DNA of 64,000 bases from Dysosmobacter welbionis (GTDB lineage: Bacteria > Bacillota > Clostridia > Oscillospirales > Oscillospiraceae), in assembly GCF_005121165.3 (NCBI RefSeq), contig NZ_CP034413.3, positions 806,001-870,000 on the forward strand, read 5' to 3'. Of the stretch, positions 23,044 to 31,320 are shown piece after piece. The notes below the pieces were generated by a model. That model ran no database searches. It was not told the DNA's origin and saw only the letters and a list, made by a program, of their open reading frames with translations. A program made the translations under genes and the position numbers. The first letter of the stretch is position 1. Every line of letters starts with the position of its first letter.

Positions 23044-23214
23044 TTGCGACACAATTAAATCTTCTTATCCGCTTCACTATGGGAGAATTACTTGGCAACA
23101 AGTGTTTCTCTCTTAACTCGTTATACCCATAGTGGTGGTAAGAGGATTGTGTCGCAGCAATGAGAGATGCGCTTTTGCAGGGTGCGTCTCTTCGTTGGGG
23201 CGCACCTTTTTTAT
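23044..23214 (+). ncRNA. Structured non-coding RNA with its own terminator
   Basis: TGCGACACAAT (23045-23055) pairs perfectly with ATTGTGTCGCA (23146-23156). Inside it, CTTCTTATC pairs TAAGAG-rich bases, CACTATGGG (23075-23083) pairs CCCATAGTG (23126-23134), and ACTTG-GCAA-CAAGT (23090-23103) is a GNRA-capped hairpin. A second hairpin GGTGCG/CGCACC followed by TTTTTT (about 23180-23214) ends it. Promoter, fold and terminator together argue for a real RNA of about 165 bases. I do not recognise its class; the rod shape only loosely recalls 6S RNA. Confidence 0.7.
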
Positions 23215-23242
23215 TTGCACTCTTACGAGGGGAGGACGGAGC

Positions 23243-23764
23243 GTGGCACGGCCTTACACTGAACAGCAAGTTCTCAAGAAACTGGATATTCCAGATTTCA
23301 GACATTTGACAAAAGAAAAAGTCATTGCTTTTGCGACAATGGTTCCGAAGATGAACCCCGAAGTTGCAAAGAAAGCTCTTGAGCAATTTCCGAACTTCGC
23401 TTCGACTTCACTTGATGTTTTGAAAGAGTACCGCAGCGTCATCCAGGAAGCGATGGAAGACGATCGAGAGAGTATGCGCAGTTGTTACGATATGTATAAC
23501 CGCGTGATGGATTCTCTTGAAAAAATGCTGGATAACGACGACCTGACATTTGAGCAGAAGACTTATATTCTCGATCAGATGCAGGAAGTTGCCGCGGCGG
23601 TAGCGGATAAGGACTCTGAAAAATCGAGGAACCGTTTGAAGCTCATTGGGGTTATCGGCGGCGTAGCTGCTGCCATTGTCGCGGCTTTGGCTTCGAGTCT
23701 TGGAGGTAACATCGCACTGAAAGAAAGCAACAACATTGATGATGACAACATAACGGATTTATGA
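23243..23764 (+). CDS. Helical protein with C-terminal membrane anchor
   Basis: This 173-residue protein starts at GTG 23243, six bases after GGAGGA; the open frame upstream lies inside the structured RNA and is not coding. It is mostly helical (VPKMNPEVAKKALEQFPNF ... LTFEQKTYILDQMQEVAAAV) with one membrane segment (about residues 133-153, GVIGGVAAAIVAALASSLGG). Function unknown. Confidence 0.65.
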   Translation: MARPYTEQQVLKKLDIPDFRHLTKEKVIAFATMVPKMNPEVAKKALEQFPNFASTSLDVLKEYRSVIQEAMEDDRESMRSCYDMYNRVMDSLEKMLDNDDLTFEQKTYILDQMQEVAAAVADKDSEKSRNRLKLIGVIGGVAAAIVAALASSLGGNIALKESNNIDDDNITDL

Positions 23765-23779
23765 GAAAGGACAGACAGC

Positions 23780-23902
23780 ATGAGTAAAGGTAACGGAAAG
23801 CGTAGCACTGGTGGACTGATCCTCGATGTGATACTTACTTTCTGCACAGGAGGTCTGTGGCTGATTTGGATACTCATTCGGTATCTGCGAAATAATAGCT
23901 GA
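23780..23902 (+). CDS. 40-residue membrane peptide
   Basis: ATG 23780 to TGA 23902: a basic start (MSKGNGKRS), one hydrophobic helix rich in Gly, Leu and Trp (GGLILDVILTFCTGGLWLIW), and RYLRNN at the end. AGAAAGGACA precedes it. It is coupled to the membrane-anchored gene upstream and may be its partner. Function unknown. Confidence 0.6.
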   Translation: MSKGNGKRSTGGLILDVILTFCTGGLWLIWILIRYLRNNS

Positions 23903-23918
23903 CCCTCTGGATATTTAA

Positions 23919-23952
23919 CCGAGACGCTTGAAAAGGTGTCTCGGCTTTTTTT
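23919..23952 (+). terminator. Rho-independent terminator
   Basis: CCGAGAC (23919-23925) and GTCTCGG (23938-23944), then CTTTTTTT. Confidence 0.8.
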
Positions 23953-24062
23953 ATGCCCTTTTTGGCTTCCGCAGAAAAAACAGGGTCTTTTATGGAGAAG
24001 AGAGAGATGTGTTACACATTTCCCTCTCTCCATTTTATTTTTTGTCGAAAGGAGGTCATTTC

Positions 24063-24362
24063 GTGGCCAGAAGTTCCAGACTTGAGAGCGGATTTCAAGA
24101 CCGTTTAATCGAGTCATTGAAAGCGTTGTTCCCTGGATGCATGGTTTTCAAGATGGACCAAATTCAGGGACTTCCCGATCTGTTGATTCTTTATGGCGAG
24201 AAGTGGGCCTCCCTCGAATGCAAGAGGTCTGCGACAGCTAAGAAGCGCCCAAATCAGGACTACTATGTCGAGAAGATGAACGATATGTCATTCTCTCGCT
24301 TTGTGTGTCCGGAAAATAAAGAGGAGGTATTGAATGAACTTCAACAGGCATTCCAACCTTGA
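24063..24362 (+). CDS. VRR-NUC-type endonuclease
   Basis: This 99-residue protein starts at GTG 24063 behind AAAGGAGGTC. It has QGLPDLLILYGEKWASLECKR, matching the G-x-P-D ... E-x-K core of VRR-NUC nucleases (Asp about 36, Glu-x-Lys about 51-53). Such stand-alone enzymes in phages are Holliday-junction or flap nucleases. It overlaps the next nuclease gene by 29 bases. Confidence 0.75.
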   Translation: MARSSRLESGFQDRLIESLKALFPGCMVFKMDQIQGLPDLLILYGEKWASLECKRSATAKKRPNQDYYVEKMNDMSFSRFVCPENKEEVLNELQQAFQP

Positions 24363-24891
24363 AGGTCAGCACGCCTTCCTTGGTGCAAGTAAGTATCACT
24401 GGATCAATTACACCGATGATAAAATCGCGGACTCCTATGTGAGATTTCTGGCAACACAGAAAGGAACTGTTCTTCACGCATTCGCCGCTCAGTGTATTCT
24501 TTTGGGGCAGAAACTTCCCAAGTCTCAGAAGACTCTGAACATGTATGTGAATGACGCTATCGGTTATAAGATGACGCCGGAACAGATCCTCTACTATTCC
24601 CCGAACTGTTTCGGAACGACCGATGCGATTTGTTTCCGAAATAATTTTCTTCGCATCCATGATTTGAAGACCGGAGAAATTGATGCTCACATTGAACAGT
24701 TGGAGGTCTATGCCGCTCTGTTCTGTTTGGAGTATCATATTCGTCCAGCCGACATTGAAATGGAACTGCGTATCTACCAGCACGACCAAATTCTGTACCA
24801 TAAGCCGACTGTTGAGGATATTCTGCCAATCATGGACAGGATCATCACAGCCGATAAGGTCATCAACAAAATTAGAGAAGAGGAGGGTTAA
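24334..24891 (+). CDS. PD-(D/E)xK exonuclease-like protein
   Basis: This 185-residue protein has KGTVLHAFAAQCI (the G-x-x-x-H helix), FGTTDAICFRNNFLRIHDLKTGE (Asp, then Asp-x-Lys) and EQLEVYAALFCLEY (Q-x-x-x-Y). That order fits the PDDEXK_1 / RecB-like exonuclease core used by phages in recombination or end processing. AGAGGAGGT precedes ATG 24334. Confidence 0.75.
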   Translation: MNFNRHSNLEGQHAFLGASKYHWINYTDDKIADSYVRFLATQKGTVLHAFAAQCILLGQKLPKSQKTLNMYVNDAIGYKMTPEQILYYSPNCFGTTDAICFRNNFLRIHDLKTGEIDAHIEQLEVYAALFCLEYHIRPADIEMELRIYQHDQILYHKPTVEDILPIMDRIITADKVINKIREEEG

Positions 24892-24894
24892 GCT

Positions 24895-27585
24895 ATGGAC
24901 CTCGTAGAGGAAGATATTCTGATGCACTATGGCGTCAAACGGCGCTCTGGGCGCTATCCGTGGGGTTCCGGTGATAACCCTTACCAACATGGCGGCGACT
25001 TTCTTGCTCGCGTTGAAGAGCTTCAGCGGCTCGGCAAAACTGAAAAACAGATTGCTGATGAACTTCATCTTTCGACGACTGACTTGCGGATGCAGGTTCG
25101 CGTCGCAAAGCATGAACGCCGTGCTCTTCAGGCAGACCGTGCCCGTTCTTTGCGGGAAGACGGTAAGACGCTGGATGAGATCGCCTCAATCCTCGGTTAT
25201 GCGAATGACTCTTCTGTTCGCGCACTGCTGAATGAGAATACGGCAGCCAATAAGAATAAGGCGCAAGCCACGGCAGAGATTCTGAAGAAAGAGCTTGCGG
25301 AAAAAGGAGCCATTGATGTAGGCACCGGCGTTGAGCGGCAGCTTGGCGTTTCTACCGGTGTTCTTCAAGAGGCTCTTTTCATTTTGGAAACCGAGGGTTA
25401 TAACCGCTATGGCGTCGGCGTTCCCCAGGTAAACGACCCGAAGAAACGCACGATCACCCCCGTTATTTCCGTTCCTGAGATTGACCAGAGAGAGGTTTAT
25501 CAGAACCTTGAATTGGTGAAGTCTGTTGGCGACTACCATTCTACCGATGGTGGCGAGTCTTGGGACAAGCGTGAGTATCCGGCGAGCATTGATTCCAGCC
25601 GTGTGAAGATCCTTTATGGCGATGAGGGTGGCGCACTGAAAGACGGTGTCATTGAGATCCGTCGCGGCGTTGCTGACCTTGATTTGGGAGACTCTCACTA
25701 TGCTCAGGTTCGTATCCTTGTAGATGGCACTCATTACCTCAAAGGAATGGCGATGTATTCTGACGATATGCCTGATGGCGCAGACATTGTCTTTAACACC
25801 AACAAGCATACCGGAACACCTAAGATGGATGTTCTGAAGAAAATTCAGGATGATCCCGACAACCCTTTTGGGGCCTTGATTAAGGCTAATGGCCAGAGTC
25901 ACTATATCGACGCCGACGGCAATGAGAAGCTTTCTGCGATCAACAAGCTGAAAGAAGAGGGCGACTGGGACAAGATGAGTAAAAATCTTTCTTCCCAGTT
26001 CCTTTCCAAGCAGCCCATCCAGCTTATTAAGAAGCAGTTGGATTTGACTTACGCTGATGCTGCTGATGAGTTCTCGGAGATCTGTTCGTTGAACAATCCC
26101 ACCGTAAAGCGGAAGCTCCTGTTAGACTTTGCGGATGAGTGCGACTCGGCTGCTGTCCATCTGAAAGCGGCTGCTCTCCCTCGTCAGAGCACGCAGGTCA
26201 TACTACCGCTCAATGCGATGAAAGAGACCGAGATCTTTGCCCCGAACTATCGTGATGGCGAAAAGGTCGTGCTAATTCGCTATCCGCATGGTGGTACCTT
26301 TGAGATCCCTGAGCTTACGGTCAATAACAAAAACCCGACTGCCGTTTCCGTTCTCGGAAAGAACATTCGGGATGCTGTGGGTATCAACCCTAAGGTTGCA
26401 GAGCGTCTTTCTGGTGCTGACTTTGATGGCGACCAGGTCGTTGTCATTCCGACCGGTGGGAGGGTGAAAATCCAATCTACCCCCGCCCTTAAGGATTTGA
26501 AGGACTTCGATCCTAAGACTGACTACTCAACTGAGGGCAAGACTGGCGTTCGGCTCCTTGCAAAGGGTGCTGCTACACAGAGACAGATGGGTGAGATTTC
26601 AAATCTCATTACTGACATGACTCTGAAAGGCGCTACTGAGCCTGAGATCGCAAGAGCGGTCAAACACAGCATGGTTGTCATTGATGCGGCCAAGCACAAG
26701 CTCGACTACCGGCAGTCTGAGAAAGACAATGGTATCGCCGAGCTCAAGAAGAAGTATCAAGGCTTTGACGACGAGACTGGTCACCATGGTGGCGCCTCTA
26801 CCCTCTTATCCCGTAGAAAGCAGGATGTTGAGGTACCGGAGCGTCAGGGCAGCGGTGTCATTGATCCTCTGACAGGAAAAGTCGTTTACAAGGAGTCCGG
26901 CAGAACTTATGTGGACCCCCGTACCGGAAAGACGGTAGCAGCAACCACTAAGGTTAAACGCATCCTCGCGGTTGATGATGTTCGTTCGATGTCTTCTGGA
27001 ACGCTTCAGGAAGAGGCCTATGCCGACTATGCCAATAAGATGAAAGACCTTGCCAACAAGGCCCGTCTTGAATACAAGGCTACCCCTACTCTGAAGCGCT
27101 CTGCCAGTGCGGCCAAGGCCTTTGAGCCCGAAGTGAACCGCCTTATGGCTGCTCTCAAGGTCGCACAGTTGAATGCTCCTCTTGAACGAGAGGCTCAACG
27201 AATTGCAAATGCTCGTGTAAAAGCAAAGGTTCAGGCAAACAACATTACTGACAAAGATGAGATTTCCAAGATCCGTCGTGCTGCTATCAGTGATGCCAGA
27301 AATTCTACTGGCGCAAGCGGAAAGCGAACTCGCATTACAATCAGCGATGGTGAATGGACTGCAATTCAGTCTGGTGCAATTTCAGACACAACCTTGAGCG
27401 AGATCTTGCGCTATGCCGAACCGAAAACTGTCAGAGAACGAGCAACGCCGAGAAGAACAACGCAGTTGTCCGATGCTCGCATTAGCAGAATCAAAGCAAT
27501 GGCGAATTCTGGCAACACAAATGCTGAAATCGCTGAAGCTTTGGGAATTTCGACTTCTGCCGTTTCAAAGTATCTGAATTCATGA
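24895..27585 (+). CDS. RNA-polymerase-like protein with DFDGD motif and virion-type N-terminus
   Basis: At 896 residues, it carries GADFDGDQVVV (Asp509, Asp511, Asp513), the catalytic DxDGD of two-barrel RNA polymerases (bacterial beta-prime, phage YonO-like enzymes). Just before it VVLIRYPHGGTFEIPEL lies where beta-prime has its NRAPTLHR segment. Residues 11-26 (HYGVKRRSGRYPWGSG) are a variant of the HYGxK peptide of head-module proteins at 29812 and 32121. Helix-turn-helix segments lie near residues 40-115 and at the C-terminus (GNTNAEIAEALGISTSAV). I infer a single-chain phage RNA polymerase, perhaps packaged. AGGAGG precedes ATG 24895. Confidence 0.65.
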   Translation: MDLVEEDILMHYGVKRRSGRYPWGSGDNPYQHGGDFLARVEELQRLGKTEKQIADELHLSTTDLRMQVRVAKHERRALQADRARSLREDGKTLDEIASILGYANDSSVRALLNENTAANKNKAQATAEILKKELAEKGAIDVGTGVERQLGVSTGVLQEALFILETEGYNRYGVGVPQVNDPKKRTITPVISVPEIDQREVYQNLELVKSVGDYHSTDGGESWDKREYPASIDSSRVKILYGDEGGALKDGVIEIRRGVADLDLGDSHYAQVRILVDGTHYLKGMAMYSDDMPDGADIVFNTNKHTGTPKMDVLKKIQDDPDNPFGALIKANGQSHYIDADGNEKLSAINKLKEEGDWDKMSKNLSSQFLSKQPIQLIKKQLDLTYADAADEFSEICSLNNPTVKRKLLLDFADECDSAAVHLKAAALPRQSTQVILPLNAMKETEIFAPNYRDGEKVVLIRYPHGGTFEIPELTVNNKNPTAVSVLGKNIRDAVGINPKVAERLSGADFDGDQVVVIPTGGRVKIQSTPALKDLKDFDPKTDYSTEGKTGVRLLAKGAATQRQMGEISNLITDMTLKGATEPEIARAVKHSMVVIDAAKHKLDYRQSEKDNGIAELKKKYQGFDDETGHHGGASTLLSRRKQDVEVPERQGSGVIDPLTGKVVYKESGRTYVDPRTGKTVAATTKVKRILAVDDVRSMSSGTLQEEAYADYANKMKDLANKARLEYKATPTLKRSASAAKAFEPEVNRLMAALKVAQLNAPLEREAQRIANARVKAKVQANNITDKDEISKIRRAAISDARNSTGASGKRTRITISDGEWTAIQSGAISDTTLSEILRYAEPKTVRERATPRRTTQLSDARISRIKAMANSGNTNAEIAEALGISTSAVSKYLNS

Positions 27586-27601
27586 AAGGAAGTGAGAGAA
27601 A

Positions 27602-27829
27602 ATGGCTCAATCATGCGCGCTAACTACGACAGACAATCCGTATGATCCCTTTACCCAGTACGATGCTTGGTATCGCTTTGATGAAGGCAAAGGCTATCAC
27701 TCTTGCGCCTATCTGGCCCGTATAGCCAGGACCTCCGATCAGCTTTCAGATGCTGAAAACGAACAGGAACTTGAGCGTGCCATTGACGACATCATCAAAT
27801 ACGATCCCCTTGGGATCTACAAAAAGTAA
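27602..27829 (+). CDS. Small phage protein, unknown function
   Basis: This 75-residue acidic protein is rich in Tyr, Asp and Ala (TTDNPYDPFTQYDAWYRFDEGKGY). GAAAGGAAGTGAG precedes ATG 27602. It follows the polymerase-like gene and closes this operon. Its place just before the packaging region is shared, from memory, by other phages of this type. Function unknown. Confidence 0.6.
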   Translation: MAQSCALTTTDNPYDPFTQYDAWYRFDEGKGYHSCAYLARIARTSDQLSDAENEQELERAIDDIIKYDPLGIYKK

Positions 27830-27877
27830 AAGCAGACACAAAGGATTCGCCTTCCGTGAGTGCATAAAGGCTTTAGC

Positions 27878-27916
27878 AGCCTCTTTCGCTCAAATCGGGA
27901 GGCTTTATCTTTTGCT
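27878..27916 (+). terminator. Probable terminator
   Basis: AGCCTC (27878-27883) and GAGGCT (27899-27904) with a 15-base loop, followed by TTATCTTTT. Confidence 0.5.
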
Positions 27917-27939
27917 CTGCTTTTACAACACGATAAGTT

Positions 27940-28345
27940 TTAACTCCAAGTCACCTTTTGCTTAGCGAGATTACCTTGCTTTCTAAAAGGTATAGGGGGG
28001 GTCGCAAAAACAGCACCCCCTCTGCATCGCGGCGGTCTTTGAAAATTCTCCGGGGGATATTTTTGAAAAATGTTTTTCGGGGTTGGGGGCAGCCGGCGGG
28101 AGTTTTGGGCGACGAGACAGGGTTTGAACGGGCCCACAGGGCTGATATTTCACCTCCTGATGTGTTCTTCTTTCCATGGAATTGCCACGACCGGGTCATG
28201 CAAGTGCTTTCTCTACCTCCATCTTTCATTTGGGGATTTCTCCTTTCAACTTGTTCAGCCAGTCAGTTCTGTGGGTTCTTTCAAGCCCTGTCTCAAAGTC
28301 CAAATAAGTGATGCAAAACACAGCGAATACCATGATCAAACACAG
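27940..28345 (+). other. Non-coding region before the packaging genes (cos/pac candidate)
   Basis: About 400 bases without a convincing gene. It holds runs of G and C (GGGGGGG at about 27992, CACCCCC, CCGGGGG, CGGGGTTGGGGG), the palindrome-like TTTTTGAAAAATGTTTTTC, and inverted CTGATATTTCACCTCCTGATG. Its site directly before the terminase-side genes and HNH nuclease is where phages of this build carry the cos or pac site. Inference from position and composition only. Confidence 0.4.
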
Positions 28346-28363
28346 CGAGAGGAGGTGGCAAGG

Positions 28364-28699
28364 ATGGCAAAGGCCGCAAGATCATCTGAGAAAGTACCTA
28401 AATCCCGTGCGGCTCTTACTCCTGAAGCAAGAGAGAAGCAACTGATCGCCTTAGCCATTGATGTTGCCGAAGAGCAAATGCGCAACGGCACTGCTTCCTC
28501 TCAGGTGATTTCCCATTTTCTGAAACTCGGCTCCACCAGAGCCCAGATCGAAAAAGAATTGCTTGAGAAGCAGAGGGATCTTGCCGCGGCAAAGGCCGAA
28601 GCGATCGAGTCCTCCGCCAAGATGGAAGATCTGTACCTTAAGGCGGCCAAGGCTATGAAGAGCTATCAGGGGCAGGAGGATGAAGAGGATGAATATTAA
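28364..28699 (+). CDS. Putative small terminase-like protein
   Basis: This 111-residue protein has a basic, Ser-rich N-terminus (MAKAARSSEKVPKSRAA) and helical body ending in an acidic tail. GGAGGT precedes ATG 28364. It sits between the candidate packaging site and the HNH and terminase genes, the place of a small terminase, but no terS domain is evident. Overlaps the HNH gene by 11 bases. Confidence 0.5.
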   Translation: MAKAARSSEKVPKSRAALTPEAREKQLIALAIDVAEEQMRNGTASSQVISHFLKLGSTRAQIEKELLEKQRDLAAAKAEAIESSAKMEDLYLKAAKAMKSYQGQEDEEDEY

Positions 28700-29105
28700 A
28701 AGCTATTCAGAACTTGTTCTTCTTCCAACCTTTGAAGATCGCTTTGAGTATCTTCGGCTTGATGGCATCGTCGGCGAAACAACTTTTGGCTTCGACCGTT
28801 ATATGAACCAGGTCTTTTACAGGTCGCTGGAATGGAAGAAGATCCGAGACACGGTGATCGCAAGAGATCTTGGCTGCGACCTCGGCATCGAAGGTCACGA
28901 GATATTTGGTCGAGTCATCATTCACCATCTGAACCCGATTCGGCAGAGAGATCTTCTGGAACGGACAGACATTCTGCTCGACCCTGAGTATCTCATCACA
29001 ACGACCCATGAGACGCATCAGGCAATTCACTACGGTGACAAAAATCTGTTGCTCACCGAACCACCGCAGCGGGCAAGGAACGATACTTGCCCCTGGAAAC
29101 ATTAA
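28689..29105 (+). CDS. HNH endonuclease
   Basis: This 138-residue protein contains RVIIHHLNPI and a later THETHQAIHYGDK: H-H ... N ... H, the beta-beta-alpha metal core of HNH nucleases. No CxxC zinc knuckles are seen. HNH nucleases next to terminase often help cut cos DNA. AGGAGG (28674-28679) fits ATG 28689 better than ATG 28680. Confidence 0.8.
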   Translation: MNIKSYSELVLLPTFEDRFEYLRLDGIVGETTFGFDRYMNQVFYRSLEWKKIRDTVIARDLGCDLGIEGHEIFGRVIIHHLNPIRQRDLLERTDILLDPEYLITTTHETHQAIHYGDKNLLLTEPPQRARNDTCPWKH

Positions 29106-29124
29106 ACCAAAGGAGGAACCGACT

Positions 29125-29433
29125 ATGCAGAATAATCCTCGTAAGCAGGACATCATTCAGGAGCTTCGCGGTAAGCGTCAGGATGTGACGGAACTCTGCA
29201 CTGAGGCAGAAGCGGTCGATGAGCCGCACACTGGCTCCGGTATTGTTACGGATTGTCTCTATCTGAATGTACGTAAGCTGCCCGACATCAACGCAGATGT
29301 TGCGGTCGTCATTGACGTGCTGGCACAGGTCTGCGTTGACTTGGATGCGTCCACGGAAGACTTTTACAAAGTTCGCACTTCTGATGGGGTCGAGGGCTTT
29401 TGTATGAGAAAGTACATTGCCCTTTCCAAGTAA
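29125..29433 (+). CDS. SH3-domain protein
   Basis: This 102-residue protein has a Lys/Arg helix (residues 1-25) then an SH3-like beta domain (LYLNVRKLPDINADVAVVIDVL ... FYKVRTSDGVEGFCMRKYIAL), the fold of bacterial SH3 wall-binding modules. It carries no signal peptide or catalytic domain, so its site of action is unclear. AAAGGAGG precedes ATG 29125. Confidence 0.65.
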   Translation: MQNNPRKQDIIQELRGKRQDVTELCTEAEAVDEPHTGSGIVTDCLYLNVRKLPDINADVAVVIDVLAQVCVDLDASTEDFYKVRTSDGVEGFCMRKYIALSK

Positions 29434-29444
29434 GGAGTGCATCT

Positions 29445-29819
29445 ATGGATACGACTGAAAGCATCCTGACATCAGTGAAGAAGCTTCTCGGAATTGACGA
29501 GAGTTACACTCACTTTGACGCCGACCTCATCATGCACATCAACTCCGTCTTTTCCATTCTTGGGCAGATGGGAGTTGGCCCAAAGAAAGGTTTTGCCATT
29601 TCAGGGGCTGATGAAAAGTGGTCTGACTTTCTGGAGGATGACCCCGGTCGGCTTGCCCTTGTAAAATCTTATATGCACCTTAAAGTTCGGCTGCTTTTCG
29701 ACCTGCCTACCGCTTCCTCTGCTGTTGACGCGATGAACCGTCAGATCAGCGAGTTTGAGTGGCGGCTTTTCGTGGCGGCCGATAATGCTGCAAGAGAGGG
29801 GGAAAGTCAAAATGGATGA
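29445..29819 (+). CDS. Head-tail connector, gp6-like
   Basis: This 124-residue helical protein (LTSVKKLLGIDES ... FDADLIMHINSVFSILGQMG) fits gp6-like connectors of HK97 phages, which join portal and tail. It is unusual that it lies before the terminase rather than after the capsid. AAGGAGTG precedes ATG 29445; it overlaps the next gene. Confidence 0.6.
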   Translation: MDTTESILTSVKKLLGIDESYTHFDADLIMHINSVFSILGQMGVGPKKGFAISGADEKWSDFLEDDPGRLALVKSYMHLKVRLLFDLPTASSAVDAMNRQISEFEWRLFVAADNAAREGESQNG

Positions 29820-30354
29820 ACTTTGCCACTATGGCATCAAAGGCCAGAAATGGGGTGTTCGCCGTTTTCAGAATTCGGACGGCAGTTACACCTCTGAGGG
29901 AAAACGCCGCGCTCAGCAGGAGAAGAAAGATCCTGTGAAAGAGATGAAAGATGAAGACCTTAGAAAGGCAATCAATCGGTTATCTCTGGAAAACAAATAT
30001 AAGGATCTGACTAAAAAGCCGACCCCGCCCTCCAAGCTTGAGTCGACCAAGAAAGCTGTGGATGCCACTTCTGAACTTGTCAATCGGGCGAAGAAGATGG
30101 ATCAGGACAGCCGCAAGGCTACGAAGAAAGAGCGGATGGACCTGAGCAAGAAGACAGACAAGGAGCTTCGCGACCAGATCAACCGCGAGCTTTTGGAACG
30201 GCAGTACAACGATCTGTTTGCCAAGGAGTCGGTGTCCAAAGGCCGCCGCTATCTTTCCGATGTGCTTGACAACGCCGGAACGGTTTTGGCTGTCGGCAGC
30301 TCGGCTCTGAGCATTGCTCTCGCAATTCAGCAGTTGCAGAAGAAGGCGGGGTAA
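29812..30354 (+). CDS. HYGxK-motif protein of the head module
   Basis: This 180-residue protein begins with CHYGIKGQKWGVRR (residues 5-18), the short peptide found at the ends of many Clostridia phage head proteins. The rest is a charged coiled coil (KDEDLRKAINRLSL ... ) and a hydrophobic C-terminal stretch (GTVLAVGSSALSIALAIQQL). It is probably a virion or assembly protein. ATG 29812 lies within TCAAAATGGA. Confidence 0.6.
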   Translation: MDELCHYGIKGQKWGVRRFQNSDGSYTSEGKRRAQQEKKDPVKEMKDEDLRKAINRLSLENKYKDLTKKPTPPSKLESTKKAVDATSELVNRAKKMDQDSRKATKKERMDLSKKTDKELRDQINRELLERQYNDLFAKESVSKGRRYLSDVLDNAGTVLAVGSSALSIALAIQQLQKKAG

Positions 30355-30360
30355 TACTTG

Positions 30361-31320
30361 ATGGCCCTGTCGAATACTGCTGTTCCCCGGTATTACGGAA
30401 AGTTTCGTGAAGCAGTGATTCGGGGTGAGATCCCTGTCTGCAAAGAGATTTCGATGGAGATGAACCGGATCGACGATCTGATCGCAAATCCAGGAATCTA
30501 TTACGATGATAAAGCTGTTGAGGGCTGGATCAAGTATTGCGAGGCAGAGATGACCTTGACGGATGGTTCCGATCTTCACCTCCTTGACAGCTTCAAGCTG
30601 TGGGGCGAGCAGGTATTCGGCTGGTATTACTTTGTGGAGCGCACGGTCTATGAGCCGAACGCTGACGGACGAGGTGGGCACTATGTCAAGAAGATGATCA
30701 AGAAGCGGCTTGTGAACAAGCAATACCTGATCGTCGGACGAGGCGCCGCTAAGTCGATCTATGATTCGTGCATCCAATCATTCTTTGAGAATGTAGACAC
30801 AAGTACGACCCATCAGATCACGACAGCTCCGACCATGAAGCTTGCCGAAGAGGTCATGTCACCGATCCGCACTGCCATCACAAGAGCCCGCGGCCCCGTA
30901 TTCCAATTTCTGACACAAGGCTCGCTCCAGAACACGACTGGTTCACAGGCCAACCGCGTCAAGTTGGCCTCGACCAAGAAAGGCATTGAGAACTTTCTGA
31001 CCGGCTCTCTCATTGAGATCCGCCCCATGTCGATCAACAAGCTGCAAGGTCTTCGATGCAAGATCGCAACCGTAGACGAGTGGCTCTCCGGCGACATTCG
31101 CGAGGATGTTATCGGCGCTATTGAGCAGGGCGCTTCCAAGGTGGACGACTATCTGATCGTGGCCACCAGTTCGGAGGGTACTGTTCGTAACGGCGCCGGC
31201 GATACCATCAAAATGGAGCTTATGAGCATTCTCAAAGGGATTATCCAAACCCGCATGTTTCGATCTGGTGGTACAAGCTCGACTCTGTCGACGAGGTCGG
31301 CTATCCGGAGATGTGGATGA
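30361..31320 (+). CDS. terL: Terminase large subunit, N-terminal part (frame-broken)
   Basis: Residues 1-293 form the terminase ATPase: Walker A GRGAAKS (residues 126-132), Walker B-like TVDEW (about 237-241), and an ATSSEGT coupling motif. After CTCAAAGGG (31231-31239) the frame is lost; the last 25 or so codons to TGA 31320 are nonsense. A single extra G continues as KGDYPNPHVSIWW into the next frame. ATG 30361 is preceded by TTG 30358 and a weak GGCGGGG. Confidence 0.8.
   Translation: MALSNTAVPRYYGKFREAVIRGEIPVCKEISMEMNRIDDLIANPGIYYDDKAVEGWIKYCEAEMTLTDGSDLHLLDSFKLWGEQVFGWYYFVERTVYEPNADGRGGHYVKKMIKKRLVNKQYLIVGRGAAKSIYDSCIQSFFENVDTSTTHQITTAPTMKLAEEVMSPIRTAITRARGPVFQFLTQGSLQNTTGSQANRVKLASTKKGIENFLTGSLIEIRPMSINKLQGLRCKIATVDEWLSGDIREDVIGAIEQGASKVDDYLIVATSSEGTVRNGAGDTIKMELMSILKGIIQTRMFRSGGTSSTLSTRSAIRRCG

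Noticed and set aside
28105-28130. A minus-strand T-arm-like stretch (GTTCAAAC)
   Set aside because: The flanking bases do not pair into a T stem and no acceptor or D arm is found, so it is not a tRNA end.
27958-28311. Open frames in both directions in the region before the terminase genes
   Set aside because: No ribosome sites, G/C-run-rich translations, and the frames cross each other; better read as a packaging site.
31231-31239. Programmed frameshift in the terminase gene
   Set aside because: CAAAGGG does not allow good re-pairing in the -1 frame; a lost G in a G run explains it more simply.
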